A stretch of 64,000 nt of DNA, from positions 32,296-96,295 of the forward strand of contig CAUYUJ010001328.1 of the NCBI GenBank assembly GCA_963575745.1, written 5' to 3'. The position numbers and the translations under genes are program-made. The notes beneath the pieces are model-generated. The model saw nothing but the letters and a program-made list of their open reading frames with translations, was not told the DNA's origin and made no database searches. Numbering within the stretch: position 1 is the first letter of the stretch; each line of letters begins with the position of its first letter. Shown here in pieces: positions 37,125 to 47,613 of this stretch. Source of the stretch: Prorocentrum cordatum. Its lineage: Eukaryota; Sar; Dinophyceae; Prorocentrales; Prorocentraceae.

Positions 37125-39093
37125 CAATGGTGTCGAGCTATTTGGGATGGCTCTCCTGGGCTCCATATTATCCAGAAGGTGTTTGAGAAGGCTTCAGATG
37201 ACCTTTGGAGATCCCGAAGGCCCTGGCACGTATGTACTTCGCCTGCGCACGTATACTTACTGACTACGGCTGAGCTGGGTTGGAGGCCCCTCTCAGCAAG
37301 AAAGATACGACTCTGCGACGGGGATATGATCGACCTGCTGGAGCTTGCACCACTGGCAATCAGAATGCTTGCGGAGCGTGATGCAGGACACTGGGCTGAC
37401 AAAAGGGCCCTCATGAAAAGACCTAAGAGTAGCAAGGTCTGGTGTAGGCCTGTGTATTGGGAAGGGGCCAGGAGTTTGCTGTCGGGTAAAACCTCGAAAT
37501 CCTGGACCAGGCACCACCAGGCTTGCGCTAGAAACACCTTTTCCTTGGGAACCTGGACGCAGGGCCGTCTGAAGGATCACGGGCTTGCCGAGGAGGATCT
37601 CTGCCAGCTTTGCCGTGCCGAGCGAGGAACTCTGTACCACAGGCGCTTCAGGTGCGCGGCTTTCCTGGGGGGCAGAAGCATGTACCTCTCGGCGCAGTGC
37701 ATGCAGGCTGCCCGCAATGCTCGTGACATGAATCAGGATTTGGAAAAGTTTGCTGCTGGTGTGCTACCGTTTCCCAAAGAACTGATCCCGCAGCCCCTAG
37801 GTATAGATAAATGTTCTATTGGTTGGTTTAACATGCCTGCTTCAGGTAAACTCCAGGGCTTATTTTTTTCTGACGGGTCCGCGGCCCACCCCACCTGCGA
37901 TCTCAGGAGGCGCGCGGGGTGGAGCCTTGTACAGGTTACCCCACAAGGGGAGCTTTTGTGCGCTGCCTTCGGACCCGTGCCCAGAGAGGTGGCGCCTAGC
38001 CAGCAGGCCAGGGATGGTGAGGACTACGCCTACAGGATGGCGGCTGAGCTGGTCGACCCTTTTTTCCGATTTTGAGATTTGTACGGACTGTTCGGGTACT
38101 CTTGGGTGTGTATGGGATAGGGCCAGGAGTTGCTCGTCCCAGAATTCCAGGGCACACATCTGGAGTTTCGTTTGGCACGTTTTTGAGGACGGGCTGAAGG
38201 CCAGGAAAGTCAAAGGACACGCCACTATGGCTGATGTTCTTAATGGGCTGCGCACTGAATTTGATAGGCTCGGCAATAAGCATGCGGATCGCTTTGCCAG
38301 GCTCGGAGCAGGCATGCACCCCATGCCCGATTTGATGGTTCAGGCCGTCGATTCCTGTCGGGCGGTCCAAGAAGAGATCGTCCGATGGGGAGCCATCCAG
38401 GATGTGATAATGGCCGATAGAGGTTGGGCTGACGCGGCTGGTTTCCCTGGGCCCTCCGTGGATGAGGAATCGGAGCGCGATTTCCACACCCAGCATAAGA
38501 AGGGCCAAATTAGGTGCCAGGCCAGAGCACTGCGGCAGCTCTCTGAGGCTTGGTGGCCTCGAGTTGACTTTCGTGTGCCGATCCTCTCGGACACAGGGGC
38601 CGAGAACCCCGGCGGCCCTGAGCAGCTGTCTGAGTTGTCCTTGCTTTCCCGCCTCCAGGGGCACAACCTTTGCAAGGCAAAGGTTTTCGTGGGGGACGGG
38701 AGTCGGGCGGCTGGGAGTGGGTGGGTGATGTCGTGCATTCGCTGTGGAGGCTATGCGTGGGCTGGAGTGGCCTCGCTAGCAAACAAATGCCCTGGCCACC
38801 CCCCCACGAAGGACCTCAGGCGCCAGAGGACGAGGTTCGCCAAGGGTGATTTTCCCAGCTGGGCTCGGCAGTACAAAGGTTGGTCGGTCACAGGGCACCG
38901 AACGCCTACCCCCCTAGATTTTGTTTCCCTTGTCCGTGCGTCTCACAAAGGGGTCCAGCTCTTAGGGGGGGCCGAGCCAGAGGCGAATGATTTTGTTGAT
39001 AGCCTGTGGGAGGAGAAGTGGACCCCATGTCAGCTCCTCTCAAGATTTGGCTTAGTTTGTCCAGCTGAGGCTGATCAAGGTATCGGGTCCTGA
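37125..39093 (+). CDS. LINE ORF2 C-terminal part: RNase H plus Cys-rich tail
   Basis: LCQLCRAERGTLYHRRFRC is a Cys/His cluster of the kind found after RT. GLFFSDGSAAHPTCD carries the first RNase H Asp, and YRMAAEL the Glu. A frame change at a T6 run (38060-38065) follows. In the new phase FEICTDCSGTLG gives the next Asp, and KVKGHATMADV and GNKHADRFARLG supply the His-loop and last Asp. All four acidic residues are therefore present across the shift. The tail holds MSCIRCGGYAWAGVASL with ANKCPGH, a possible zinc finger of unknown role. Confidence 0.8.
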
Positions 39094-39177
39094 GCTGCGT
39101 TTGTTGCTAGGGGCTGGTGGCACTGACACCTGCCTCCACAGAAAACAGAACAAAACAGGCGGAAACGCCGGCGGCGG

Positions 39178-39560
39178 CGGGTCACGGTCGGGCTGCGGCC
39201 GTAACAAATTAGCCGGGCGCGCGCGGGGGCCGCGGATCAGGCGGCGGTGCAAGCTGCAGCCCAGGGAGTCTGAAGGGAAACAGCCACCCAGGAAGCAGGG
39301 AGGACGCTGCCAAAATGGCGCGACGCACACCCCCAGTCAAGGATCGTGTCGGTCCGACGATCACAAGGCAGTGGGGATCAGACTCCGTGCAAGAAGAGTG
39401 TCAGAGAGCCCAGGGTGTCTGCCGGGTATGAGCGAGACCGCAGGCGAGAGAGCTGACGTCGTCCAGCAGGGAGAAGGGACTCTGACAGCGCCAGCGAACC
39501 GTCGCAGCTTCAGAGTATGGGGCTGGTGGGGATACGCGAAGCGTGTAGAATTTCTTTTTC
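39178..39560. repeat. LINE 3' segment shared with 54.65-54.95 kb
   Basis: CACGGTCGGGCTGCGGCCGT, GCCGCGGATCAGGCGGCG, CCAAAATGGCGCG and GGTGGGGATACGCGAA occur in the same order in both places. The 54-kb copy carries extra internal tandem copies of a CCCAGGGAGTCTGA unit. This defines the 3' untranslated part of the element. Confidence 0.8.
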
Positions 39561-39702
39561 GGCTGTTCGAGGCGCCCGAGGTCCATGGCGAGCCCGTCCG
39601 AAGCCGGCCCAGCGCGAGGACCGCCGGAGGAGGGCCCCCGCGCGAGAAAGCGCGTCGCCCGCCTCTTGCCGCGGGCCTGTGCTTTGGGCGAGCTACTGTT
39701 AG

Positions 39703-39885
39703 GTCGGGCATGTCCCTCTACAGGACGAAAATTCTGTATTGCTATTTAGTGTGTATACATACATATATATATATATATGGGAAAAACTAAGGACGAATGT
39801 TTGACTATCTTTGACTATGTTTGAGCATTTGGGGGTATATTTTAATCTTTCGTCCACGAGCCGCCTGTAGGAGGACATGCCCGAC
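39703..39885. repeat. Foldback/MITE-like element with about 22-bp terminal inverted repeats
   Basis: GTCGGGCATGTCCCTCTACA (plus GG) at 39703-39724 is mirrored by CCTGTAGGAGGACATGCCCG (plus AC) at 39864-39885 with one mismatch. GACGAAAATT (39724-39733) pairs imperfectly with AATCTTTCGTC (39844-39854) as an inner stem. Between lie (TA)n and TTTGACTATnTTTGACTATG duplications. No clear target-site duplication abuts the ends, although AGCTAC occurs near each side. No coding potential. Confidence 0.75.
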
Positions 39886-39889
39886 CCAA

Positions 39890-40195
39890 AGCTACCGCCC
39901 CCCCCAGCGGTTGGCTGCGCCCTCTCCGGCAGGGGCGGGGCCGACCCGAGGAGCTCGAGGAGCACGAGGGGTGCTACTGCCTCCTCCTCCTCCTCCTCCT
40001 CCTCCTCCTCCTCCTCCTCCTCCTCCTCCTCCTCCTCCTCCTCCTCCTCCTCCTCCTCCTCCTCTCCTCCTCCTCCTCCTCCTCCTCCCCTCCTCCTCCT
40101 CCTCCCTCCTCCTCCTCCTCCTCCTCCTCCTCCCCCTCCTCCTCCTCCTCCTCCTCCTCCTCCTCCTCCTCCTCCTCCTCCTCCTCCTCCTTCTC
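39890..40195. repeat. (TCC)n tract with element-like flank, copy 1
   Basis: A flank reading GGTTGGCTGCGCCCTCTCC, then GAGCTCGAGGAGCACGAGGG, leads into 210 bp of (TCC)n. The same flank precedes the tract at 41818. The repeat therefore belongs to a dispersed unit and did not arise independently. Confidence 0.8.
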
Positions 40196-40199
40196 TAGA

Positions 40200-41720
40200 G
40201 AGCTGGCGCTCAAAAAAAGAATCGGGGCGGCGGGTTCTCGGCCGCGTTCGGCCTCCCGGGGCCCTCGCCAGGCCTCGGGGCCGTCAAGAAACGACTCGGG
40301 GCAAAAGACTGGCCCTGGGGAAGTGGTCCGGGGCTCCAGGGCCCAAGCATCGAAAGAATTGGAGCGGCCGGACGTCTGGGATTGAGCCCGAGGAGCACGC
40401 GGGGTGCACGGGGCGGGGGTTAAGGTTTGAGGCGAGCGAGTGGGGGGGGAAATGAGGAGGTTCCTTCTCAAAGGCGGCGGGACTTCTCAGAAGCCCGCGT
40501 GCCTTCAGAGAAGTCTCCTGTGCCCTCGGGGACAGCTTAAAGAACTTCTCAGAAGGGCGGGGGACTTCCGAGCCTTCTGAGAAGGCCCGCCCCTTCTCAC
40601 TTCCCCCCTCTCGCTCGCCGCCGACAAGTAGCATGAGGAAGGCTGAGGCCCCTTCGCGTTATGGGCAAATCGCGGCCCAAGTGCTCTGACTGTTTCCAGC
40701 CCAGGGAGGCCCCGTGGGCAGTCCACGAGAACGCCTCGAGGTGAAAAACCAGACCCGAGGGGGAAGGATCACGCCTCATAGAGTTGTGGATACCATGACA
40801 ATGGATACCCGAAACACTCCTATCATTGGATGAAAACTGTGTTCACGATGCTTGAAATCTGTCTTCAAAATAACTAAAGCACGTGTTTAGCATGTTTAAG
40901 ACATGGTGTAAAAATATGTTAGACATCTGGAAATCATTTGGCAACACGCTTCCTCTCCACTGATCGTCGTCCACAATCACAGGAGTCCACGCTGCAAATT
41001 CCGAGGGGCGAGAAAGACGAGCGAGGACGAGGAGGCGGAGAGGCAGGCACGGCAGAGCCGAAGGAGAGAGAGCACGAGGAGCAGGTGGATTGGATCGGGC
41101 CGTGCCCGTGGAGCTCGGAACCACGACGCCCAGCGGCCCGTGGGACGCACAGAGACACACTACTACTATATGTCCTCCTTGGAGGCGCGCGTCGTTTCCC
41201 GAGCGGTGTGGTCAGAAAGCGCCCGCCACGACGCAAATACTGTAAGATTTCTCGGTGCGCGCGTCGCCCTTGGGGGAGCGACGCACAGCACATATAATGT
41301 AAGGACGTATGTTGGGGTGACGCCGAGCCCGTGGCCATCCTGGCTCGAGAGACCGCTCTGGCCCAGCGCTGGGCCTGCCACCGCCGCCTCCCGAGCGGCA
41401 GCCGCGACGGCGGGCCCTCTTGCCTTCCGGAGCTCGCGGGAGCCTCCCGCCCTCGCGCCTGCACCCGGTGAGCTCCCGCAGGGGGCAGGCCGCCCCGTGC
41501 CTCGAGGCCGCACGGCGGACGGCGGCGACGTCCTTCCGGGACCTCGGCAACCCTGCGGTGGGAGCTCGACCACAAAGAACCTCCCACGAGAAACCCGACC
41601 CCGAGACCGCGGGACGTCGCTGGATTCTCGGTGTCGGAACGTCGCGATCTCCACAGCAGAACCACGGGAGCCCAAGAAGCCCGAGGACACCCCAGAGGCA
41701 AGCAGGGTGTTTCTTGGCAT
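40200..41720. other. No gene established; possible plus-strand exon near 41310-41450
   Basis: A plus frame EPVAILARETALAQRWACH is protein-like but lacks matched splice signals. Segments at 40230-40300 and 40455-40640 duplicate sequence from 31.8-32.3 kb. Positions 40780-40935 are AT-richer with GTTTAGCATGTTTAAGACAT but show no gene. Confidence 0.3.
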
Positions 41721-41724
41721 GGGT

Positions 41725-42191
41725 CTCCACTGTGTTGCCCCCCCGGCGGCTGGCTGCGCCCTCTCCACCAAGGGCAAGGCCGACCCGAAGAGCTCGAGGA
41801 GCACGAGGGGTGCTCCTGCCTCCTCCTCCTCCTCCTCCTCCTCCTCCTCCTCCTCCTCCTCCTCCTCCTCCTCCTCCCCTCCTCCTCCTCCTCCTCCTCC
41901 TCCTCCTCCTCCTCCTCCTCCTCCTCCTCCTCCTCCTCCTCCTCCTCCTCTCCTCCTCCTCCTCCTCCTCCTCCCTCCTCCTCCTCTCCTCCTCCTCCTC
42001 CTCCTCCTCCTCCTCCTCCTCCTCCTCCTCCTCCTCCTCCTCCTCCTCCTCCTCCTCCCCTCCTCCTCCTCCTCCTCCTCCTCCTCTTCCTCCTCCTCCT
42101 CCTCCTCCTCTCTCCTCCTCCTCCTCCTCCTCCTCCTCCTCCTCCTCCTCCTCCTCCTCCTCCTCCTCCTCCTCCTCCTCCTCCTCCTCCT
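41725..42191. repeat. (TCC)n tract with element-like flank, copy 2
   Basis: Flank GGCTGGCTGCGCCCTCTCC and GAGCTCGAGGAGCACGAGGG is followed by 370 bp of (TCC)n with rare slips. It ends at CATGCAAATCTCAGC. Confidence 0.9.
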
Positions 42192-42201
42192 CATGCAAAT
42201 C

Positions 42202-42435
42202 TCAGCATGAACTGGGCATCGCGGCTGGCTTGCAGGCGCGGCAGGGCGGCCCCTTCAGCACGTCGCCAGAGCTGCAGGGGGAACAGGCAATTACCCTGGC
42301 GACGTACCAACCCCTGCGCAATGCGGGGCACGAGTAGCTGGGGAGATTTGACGAGAAAGCGGCGACGTGAGATGGACGCATATACTTTTGCGAGCGGCAT
42401 TCGGAAGATTCGCAAGCCCCGATCAGGGGAAACAC
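42202..42435 (-). CDS. Possible Cys-rich exon
   Basis: A minus frame reads SYSCPALRRGWYVARVIACS and CSSGDVLKGPPCRACKPA, with cysteine pairs spaced like a small zinc-binding module. A second frame is equally open, and splice sites are unconvincing. Confidence 0.2.
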   Translation of the reverse strand: MFPLIGACESSECRSQKYMRPSHVAAFSSNLPSYSCPALRRGWYVARVIACSPCSSGDVLKGPPCRACKPAAMPSSC

Positions 42436-43256
42436 GACGAGTAACTAAATGAACCCCTGAATCACTGAGGAAAACACAAGGTCCAGAAAGAGACGGTGGG
42501 CAAGGGGCTTGAAAGGTCGGCGGGTCAGCAACATCATTTTTTGTTGTTGGGCCCAGGGGGCGCTGCGGGGGTCCCAGAGAGTCCTCGGGCCTTCGGCAAG
42601 TGGGCAACGAGTCGACCACAAGTTCGTGGCCTCCATCCCGCCACGGGGACAAAAGCCAACAGCGGCGAGAGACAGGCCACGGTGACGGACGGCCGGGAGC
42701 TGCGACCCTCGCACCTCAGCAGCGACGCCCCACGCCGCGGCAGGGGAGCAAGGAAAGTAAAAAGACAGAGTAAAAAGGGGCAGGGGGCAGGGCAACAAAA
42801 TTGTAGGCGAAGGCCTACGCTGCACCCTCAAGCCATCGCCCCCTGCGAGCAGCGGATCGTCCCCGCCGGGGCCTCGGATCATCTGTCTGCGCGCGCACAC
42901 GAGGGAAGGAGGAGGAGGAGGAGGAGGAGAACTGCACAGCCGCCTGAGCCCGCCACGTGCGAGCAATATCAGGGTGGCGGCGCGAGGTAACTCGCAGCCG
43001 AGCTTCGAAGTGCTTCTCAGGGGTGCCAGGGGGGCCCTTCCTCCTGGCCGAGTGAGCCGCAAGGAAAGCATCGATGCAAGCCGCAAAAAAAAAAACATTG
43101 GACGAGCATGGTGAGGGTGAAAGCAGCAGGGGGAGTAGAGCCAGGGGGGCTCATCAGAAATCCGCCGACCCTGTCGGCGTGTGTGAGGGGCTTTTCCGTT
43201 CGAGCCGTCATCTCCGTCATTTTTTGTACTCGTCGTCTCTGTCCTTCCCTTTCCCT

Positions 43257-44095
43257 GGGAGACCTCTTCCCCTGGGCTCCAGCCAAGCCGACCTTGAGCA
43301 ACCTCGTAATTGAGTCGAAGGGAAGCCCCTTCCCTTTGATCCCTCCCCCGCCGGGGGGGGGGGGGGTAGCGACCCCCCCCCCGGGTCAGATACGACGCCC
43401 CCCCCTGGGACTCCTCTTCCCCTGGGCTCCAGCCAAGCCGACCTTGAGCAACCTCGTAATTGAGTCGAAGGGAAGCCCCTTCCCTTTGATCCCTCCCCCG
43501 CCGGGAGGGGGGGGGGGGTAGCGACCCCCCCCCCGGGTCAGATACGACGCCCCCCCCTGGGACTCCTCTTCCCCTGGGCTCCAGCCAAGCCGACCTTGAG
43601 CAACCTCGTAATTGAGTCGAAGGGAAGCCCCTTCCCTTTGATCCCTCCCCCGCCGGGAGGGGGGGGGGGTAGCGACCCCCCCCCCCGGGTCAGATACGAC
43701 GCCCCCCCCTGGGACTCCTCTTCCCCTGGGCTCCAGCCAAGCCGACCTTGAGCAACCTCGTAATTGAGTCGAAGGGAAGCCCCTTCCCTTTGATCCCTCC
43801 CCCGCCGGGAGGGGGGGGGGGGTAGCGACCCCCCCCCCCCGGGTCAGATACGACGCCCCCCCCTGGGACTCCTCTTCCCCTGGGCTCCAGCCAAGCCGAC
43901 CTTGAGCAACCTCGTAATTGAGTCGAAGGGAAGCCCCTTCCCTTTCATTCCTCCCCCGCCGGGAGGGGGGGGGGGTAGCGGGGGGGGTAGCGACCCCCCC
44001 CCGAGTCAGATACGACGCCCCCCCCCCGTACCGACCTTGAGCAACGTCGTCATTGAGTCGAAGGGAAGCCCCTTCCCTTTCCCTTCCCCGACGGG
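43257..44095. repeat. 153-bp tandem array (five copies) with long G and C runs
   Basis: The unit starts near CTCTTCCCCTGGGCTCCAGC. It contains GACCTTGAGCAACCTCGTAA and GAAGCCCCTTCCCTTTG, then G10-12 and C9-11 runs, then GTCAGATACGACG. Copies begin near 43263, 43411, 43564, 43717 and 43870 and differ mainly in homopolymer length. A sixth, partial unit ends near 44095. No coding is inferred. Confidence 0.9.
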
Positions 44096-44264
44096 GGGGG
44101 GAGAGGAGGTCCCGGGGGGGGTCCCGGGGGAGTCCCGGGGAAGTCCCGGGTCAGATACGACACCTCCCTCCCCCACCTTCTCGTCCTTCTCCCCGTTCCC
44201 CCAAACCATCCCACAGCCCGTGCCTCTTGCTGCGCATTGCGAACAGGGTCGGCGGCACCGGCCG

Positions 44265-44984
44265 TCAGGCTTTCGCAATAGACGTCGACGAAATAAGAAC
44301 CTGTCCCGGCCAGCGAGCGAAAAGGTGGTGAAGACGAGGACAACGCGCATAGTGGCCAACCGACTCGAGGTCGAGCCCAGGAGACGAAGGGCAACCCCAG
44401 AGGCACCCTCGAGGAGCAGAATGAAAACGCGACGATGTACACACCGTACGTGTGAGAACCCGCAGCGGAGCAATGACCAGGTACGGCTGTGTCCGTCGAA
44501 TCACATAGAACGCATTAACACAAAACCGATATATCATCACCTCCGTTGCCTGCGGATACCACCGAAGCGCACGACGGAGAAGAATATGTTTAGGGTGTTC
44601 ACGGTAAGTGGTTCGTTCCCAAAACATGTGGTACAATTTACGCTGGAGGAACTTGTGTGTGTGTGTCGGAGACCCGAACGAAGTCAGACAAGTGGTTCGA
44701 GATCGTCGGAGGGGCGAAATACCACCGATACAGTTTACGCACATATATATATATACATATATATATATATACATATACATATATACATATATACATATAT
44801 ACATATATACATATATCTATATATATGCAATAAACGAAGACTCCCACCACCCACCACACATGCGTGAAAGGACGCGCTCAGGGTCGTCCGAGAGGGCTTC
44901 TAGAAACTCAACCAAGGCACCGAAAGAGTCATGTGTGATGATATACCGAAGACATGTGGCGCGCGCGAGGGCGTAGATGTCAGG
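44265..44984 (-). pseudogene. RT thumb and Cys/His C-terminus, broken by a TA microsatellite
   Basis: After the frame change the minus strand reads THDSFGALVEFLEALSDDP and MCGGWWESSFIAYI, then meets (TA)n at 44828-44743. Beyond it, HKFLQRKLYHMFWERTTY, RALRWYPQATEVMIYRF and the motif GCLWGCPSSPGL with VGHYARCP follow. The C-x3-C...H-Y-x2-C arrangement matches the terminal motif I associate with dinoflagellate LINE proteins. Confidence 0.6.
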
Positions 44985-46362
44985 GAAGTCCACAGGGAGG
45001 TGAAAATGCAGTCAACTGCGCGCACAACCCGTACGAAAGCGTTCGCCGAGGGCCCGCCGTGAGATACATAACTGCTTCTCGGTAGGCGCGAGCAAGAATA
45101 GACGAGATATGATGTAATTGCATGGTAAAGGAGAGGGCAGACGAGCACATGACTTTAAATGCAACCACCGACTGCGTAAATCCAACGCCCAGCTGCCTCG
45201 TAAGGCGAACACGTTGTTGAAACATGGGCAGTACTTCGCTCCACGCAACTGAATGGGCACCACGCCCGATGAAAATCCAGAGATACTTGGCAACCTCTAG
45301 AACCTGAATCAACTTGAATTCCCCCTTCAAGACCCGAACCGAGGCCCTGAGCAAGTCGAGATCCAGAGAGCCCACAATGACGATCTGACACTTCCGAAAG
45401 TTGAGTCTGAGGCCAGCAACTTTTTCAAGGCGATCCAACAAGGCAACGAGAGGGCCAAGGGAGCGAAGCACTTCAACCAGCCCGAAGCAGAAGTCATCTG
45501 CGCACGCAAACTCCCTGTCAATGTGAGACGAGGCCGCCGACGCCATCCAACGCAATATGGGATCGACGGCAAGCACGAAAAGAAGCATGCTGCTCGGGCA
45601 CCATTGCTTGACCCCCCTCTCCATCATGAACTCTCCGTGACTCCTCCCGCCCAAACACACGACAGCTATGTTCTGCTGGTACAACAGTCGGTTGAACTGG
45701 CACACATAACTGCAAACTCCCATCCGCTCGAGCACGTGCAACAGCCACGGGGTGGCAAGCGACGGGAAGGCAGCGCAGAAATCCGTGAGAAAGAGACACG
45801 CGTTCCGCCGATCAAGTATGTGTTGTTGAAGCCCCCACCCCTCCGCCTCCACAACATTAGAGAGCATGTCACGGCCAGCAGCGCACTTCTGGACATAGGA
45901 GATGGAGGATGCCGAGTTAGAGGTCAGCGCACAACACATTGCGCCCGAAAGAAGTTTGACGTCGGTGCTCGACATGCTGAGAGGACGCGTGCAAGATGGG
46001 TGGCGAGTCGCCTGGCCTGCCTGGTCCCAAGACTCCGTCCCCTTAGGCAGGAAAATCATAAGGCTGCGCCTCATCTCAATCGGAAGCTCGGAGATATCGT
46101 CTGTGAAGAGGGTGAGGTAGACATCATAAAGAAGTCGCGAAGCATCAGGAATTGTCCAAACTCCGTATGGCAGACCGTCTTCCCCAGGCATACTGTGGAC
46201 CCTCCCCCGAATATAGTCAAACCATTCCCCATACGACAGTTTCCAATCCCGAGGGAGAGGGCTGGGCAAAACCTGGATGAACTCGTCGATTTCAGGCCAA
46301 GCCGAAAGGTCAAGGGTCGGGGAGGCGAACGTGCGGGCCCAGTAGTCTTTGAGAGTGGCGGG
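44985..46362 (-). CDS. Reverse transcriptase domain, third lineage
   Basis: Blocks in order: VHSMPGEDGLPYGVW; SLMIFLPKGTES (finger); CLFLTDFCAAFPSL (motif A, catalytic Asp); ERGVKQWCPSSMLL (motif B, where most RTs have QGCP; the Trp here is unusual); FACADDFCFGL (motif C with the Asp pair); GLRLNFRKCQIV (motif D); VAKYLWIFIG (motif E). The overall pattern resembles an RT family abundant in dinoflagellate genomes. The frame changes at a TTTT run near 45003, where HLPVDFPDIYALARATCLRY continues in another phase. Confidence 0.8.
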
Positions 46363-46383
46363 TCAGCAACAACATGGCATGGC

Positions 46384-47222
46384 CTCCCAAGGACGGCGAG
46401 GCCTCGCTCAGGTTTGCGCAGTGCCTCACTCCGCTGGACCCTCCAGCAGCCTTCGAAAGTGGCAAGCCCGCCAGCAGCCCTCGTAAGTGGCGACGGTTTC
46501 GCAGATCGCAGCCCCCCAAGGACGGGGAGGTCCCGCTCAGGTCCGTGCGGTGCCTCACTCCGCTGGACCCACCAGCAGCTCTCGAAAGTGGCGACAGCTT
46601 CGCAGATCGCAGACCCCCAAGGACGGGGAGGTCCGCTCAACTCCGCGCGGTGCCTCACTCCGCTGGACCCGCCGGCAGCCATCGAAAGTGGCGACAGCCT
46701 CGCAGATCGCAGGCCCCCAGGGACGGGGAGGCCCCGCTCAGGTCCGCGCGGTGCCTCAATCCGCTGGACCCACCAGCAGACCTCGAAAGTGGCGACGGTT
46801 TCGCAGATCGCAGCCCTCCAGGGACGGGGAGGTCCCGCTCAGGTCCGCACGGTGCCTCACTCCGCTGGACCCACCAGCAGCCCTCGTAAGTGGCGACAGC
46901 TTCGCAAATCGCAGACCCCCAAGGACGGGGAGGTCCCGCTCAGGTCCGCGCGGTGCCTCACTCCGCTGGACCCACCAGCAGCCCTCGAAAGGGACAACAA
47001 TCTCGCATATCGCAGCCCCCCAAGGACGGGGAGGTCCCGCTCAGGTCCGCGCGGTGCCTCACTCCGCTGGACCCACCAGCAGCCCTCGAAAATGGCGACA
47101 GTTTCGCAGATCGCAGCCCCCCAAGGACGGGGAGGTCCCGCTCAGGTCCGCGCGGTGCCTCACTCCGCTGGACCCACCAGCAGCCCTCGAAGGTGGCGAC
47201 AGTTTCGCAGATCGCAGCACAC
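46384..47222. repeat. 101-bp satellite array, about eight copies
   Basis: The unit contains GACGGGGAGGTCCCGCTCAG, CGGTGCCTCACTCCGCTGGA and CCTCGAAAGTGGCGAC. ACGGGG marks fall at 46521, 46623, 46723 or 46724, 46824, 46925, 47026 and 47127, giving a 100-102 bp period. The first interval (46393-46521) is 27 bp longer through a local duplication. Since 101 is not a multiple of three the reading frame rotates, so the long open frames through it are not a protein. Confidence 0.95.
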
Positions 47223-47454
47223 CCCGCTGTATTGCAGGCACGATGAACACACATCAGAGATACGCACAAGGCAATAGGAGACAAGAGGAAGGCGTAAGGA
47301 GGAGACGCGACCGCAGTGCTCCATTCAAAACGAATACCCAACCACGGAGGGTTGGGAAAAACAATGTCGTAGAGTAGGACGACCGGTCCCTGGAGCGCGC
47401 GGGATTAATCGGAATGAGAGTACTAATACGAGAATTAATACTAACAGTAATAAT

Positions 47455-47457
47455 GGC

Positions 47458-47501
<44 letters not shown>

Positions 47502-47613
47502 AGCCAGAGACCTTCCCTGGGCCCTTGCGCTCGGGCTCCTCCAGAGCTCTCCTGCAAGGGGGGGCAGGAATCGTCCCTTGGCCCCGGGGTCCCCAACCAC
47601 CCCCCCCGTCCCC

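Larger units (their letters stand above)
32310..39560 (+). mobile_element. Nearly complete bicistronic LINE (EN-RT-RNase H class)
   Basis: Order: 5' region with a GGCCCCAAGAGG minisatellite, a polypyrimidine-AG acceptor, ORF1, ORF2 (endonuclease, RT, RNase H, Cys-rich tail) and a 3' segment shared with 54.65-54.95 kb. 5' sequence is shared with 52.49-52.56, 53.48-53.97 and 54.57-54.62 kb. The limits are set from shared repeat edges and are approximate; no poly-A tail or target-site duplication was identified. ORF2 has three frame changes and one stop, so the copy is probably inactive unless these are sequence errors. Confidence 0.8.
44265..46362 (-). mobile_element. Degenerate LINE fragment with RT and C-terminal Cys/His motif
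   Basis: Minus-strand coding starts near 46362 (ATLKDYWARTFASP), directly next to the 101-bp satellite, and runs to about 44265. It is interrupted by a frame change near 45000 and by a (TA)n insertion at 44743-44828. The endonuclease and RNase H parts are absent. Confidence 0.75.

Noticed and set aside
39305-39325. Relict spliced-leader sequence (CCAAAATGGC, also at 54852)
   Set aside because: Only about 10-11 bases match the complement of the leader core GCCATTTTGGC from memory. The match does not extend, so it is not distinguishable from chance or from the shared LINE 3' repeat.
41166-42198. Frames of more than 300 codons on both strands
   Set aside because: Two thirds is (TCC)n giving poly-Glu, poly-Arg, poly-Gly or poly-Ser. 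No defensible start or domain.
46384-47222. CRISPR-like regular repeats
   Set aside because: The 101-bp units are contiguous with no unique spacers, and the genome is eukaryotic; the 64-bp and 32-bp arrays fail for the same reason.
45523-47377. 584-codon plus-strand frame over the RT and satellite region
   Set aside because: The first part is antisense to clear RT motifs and the second is the 101-bp satellite with rotating phase.
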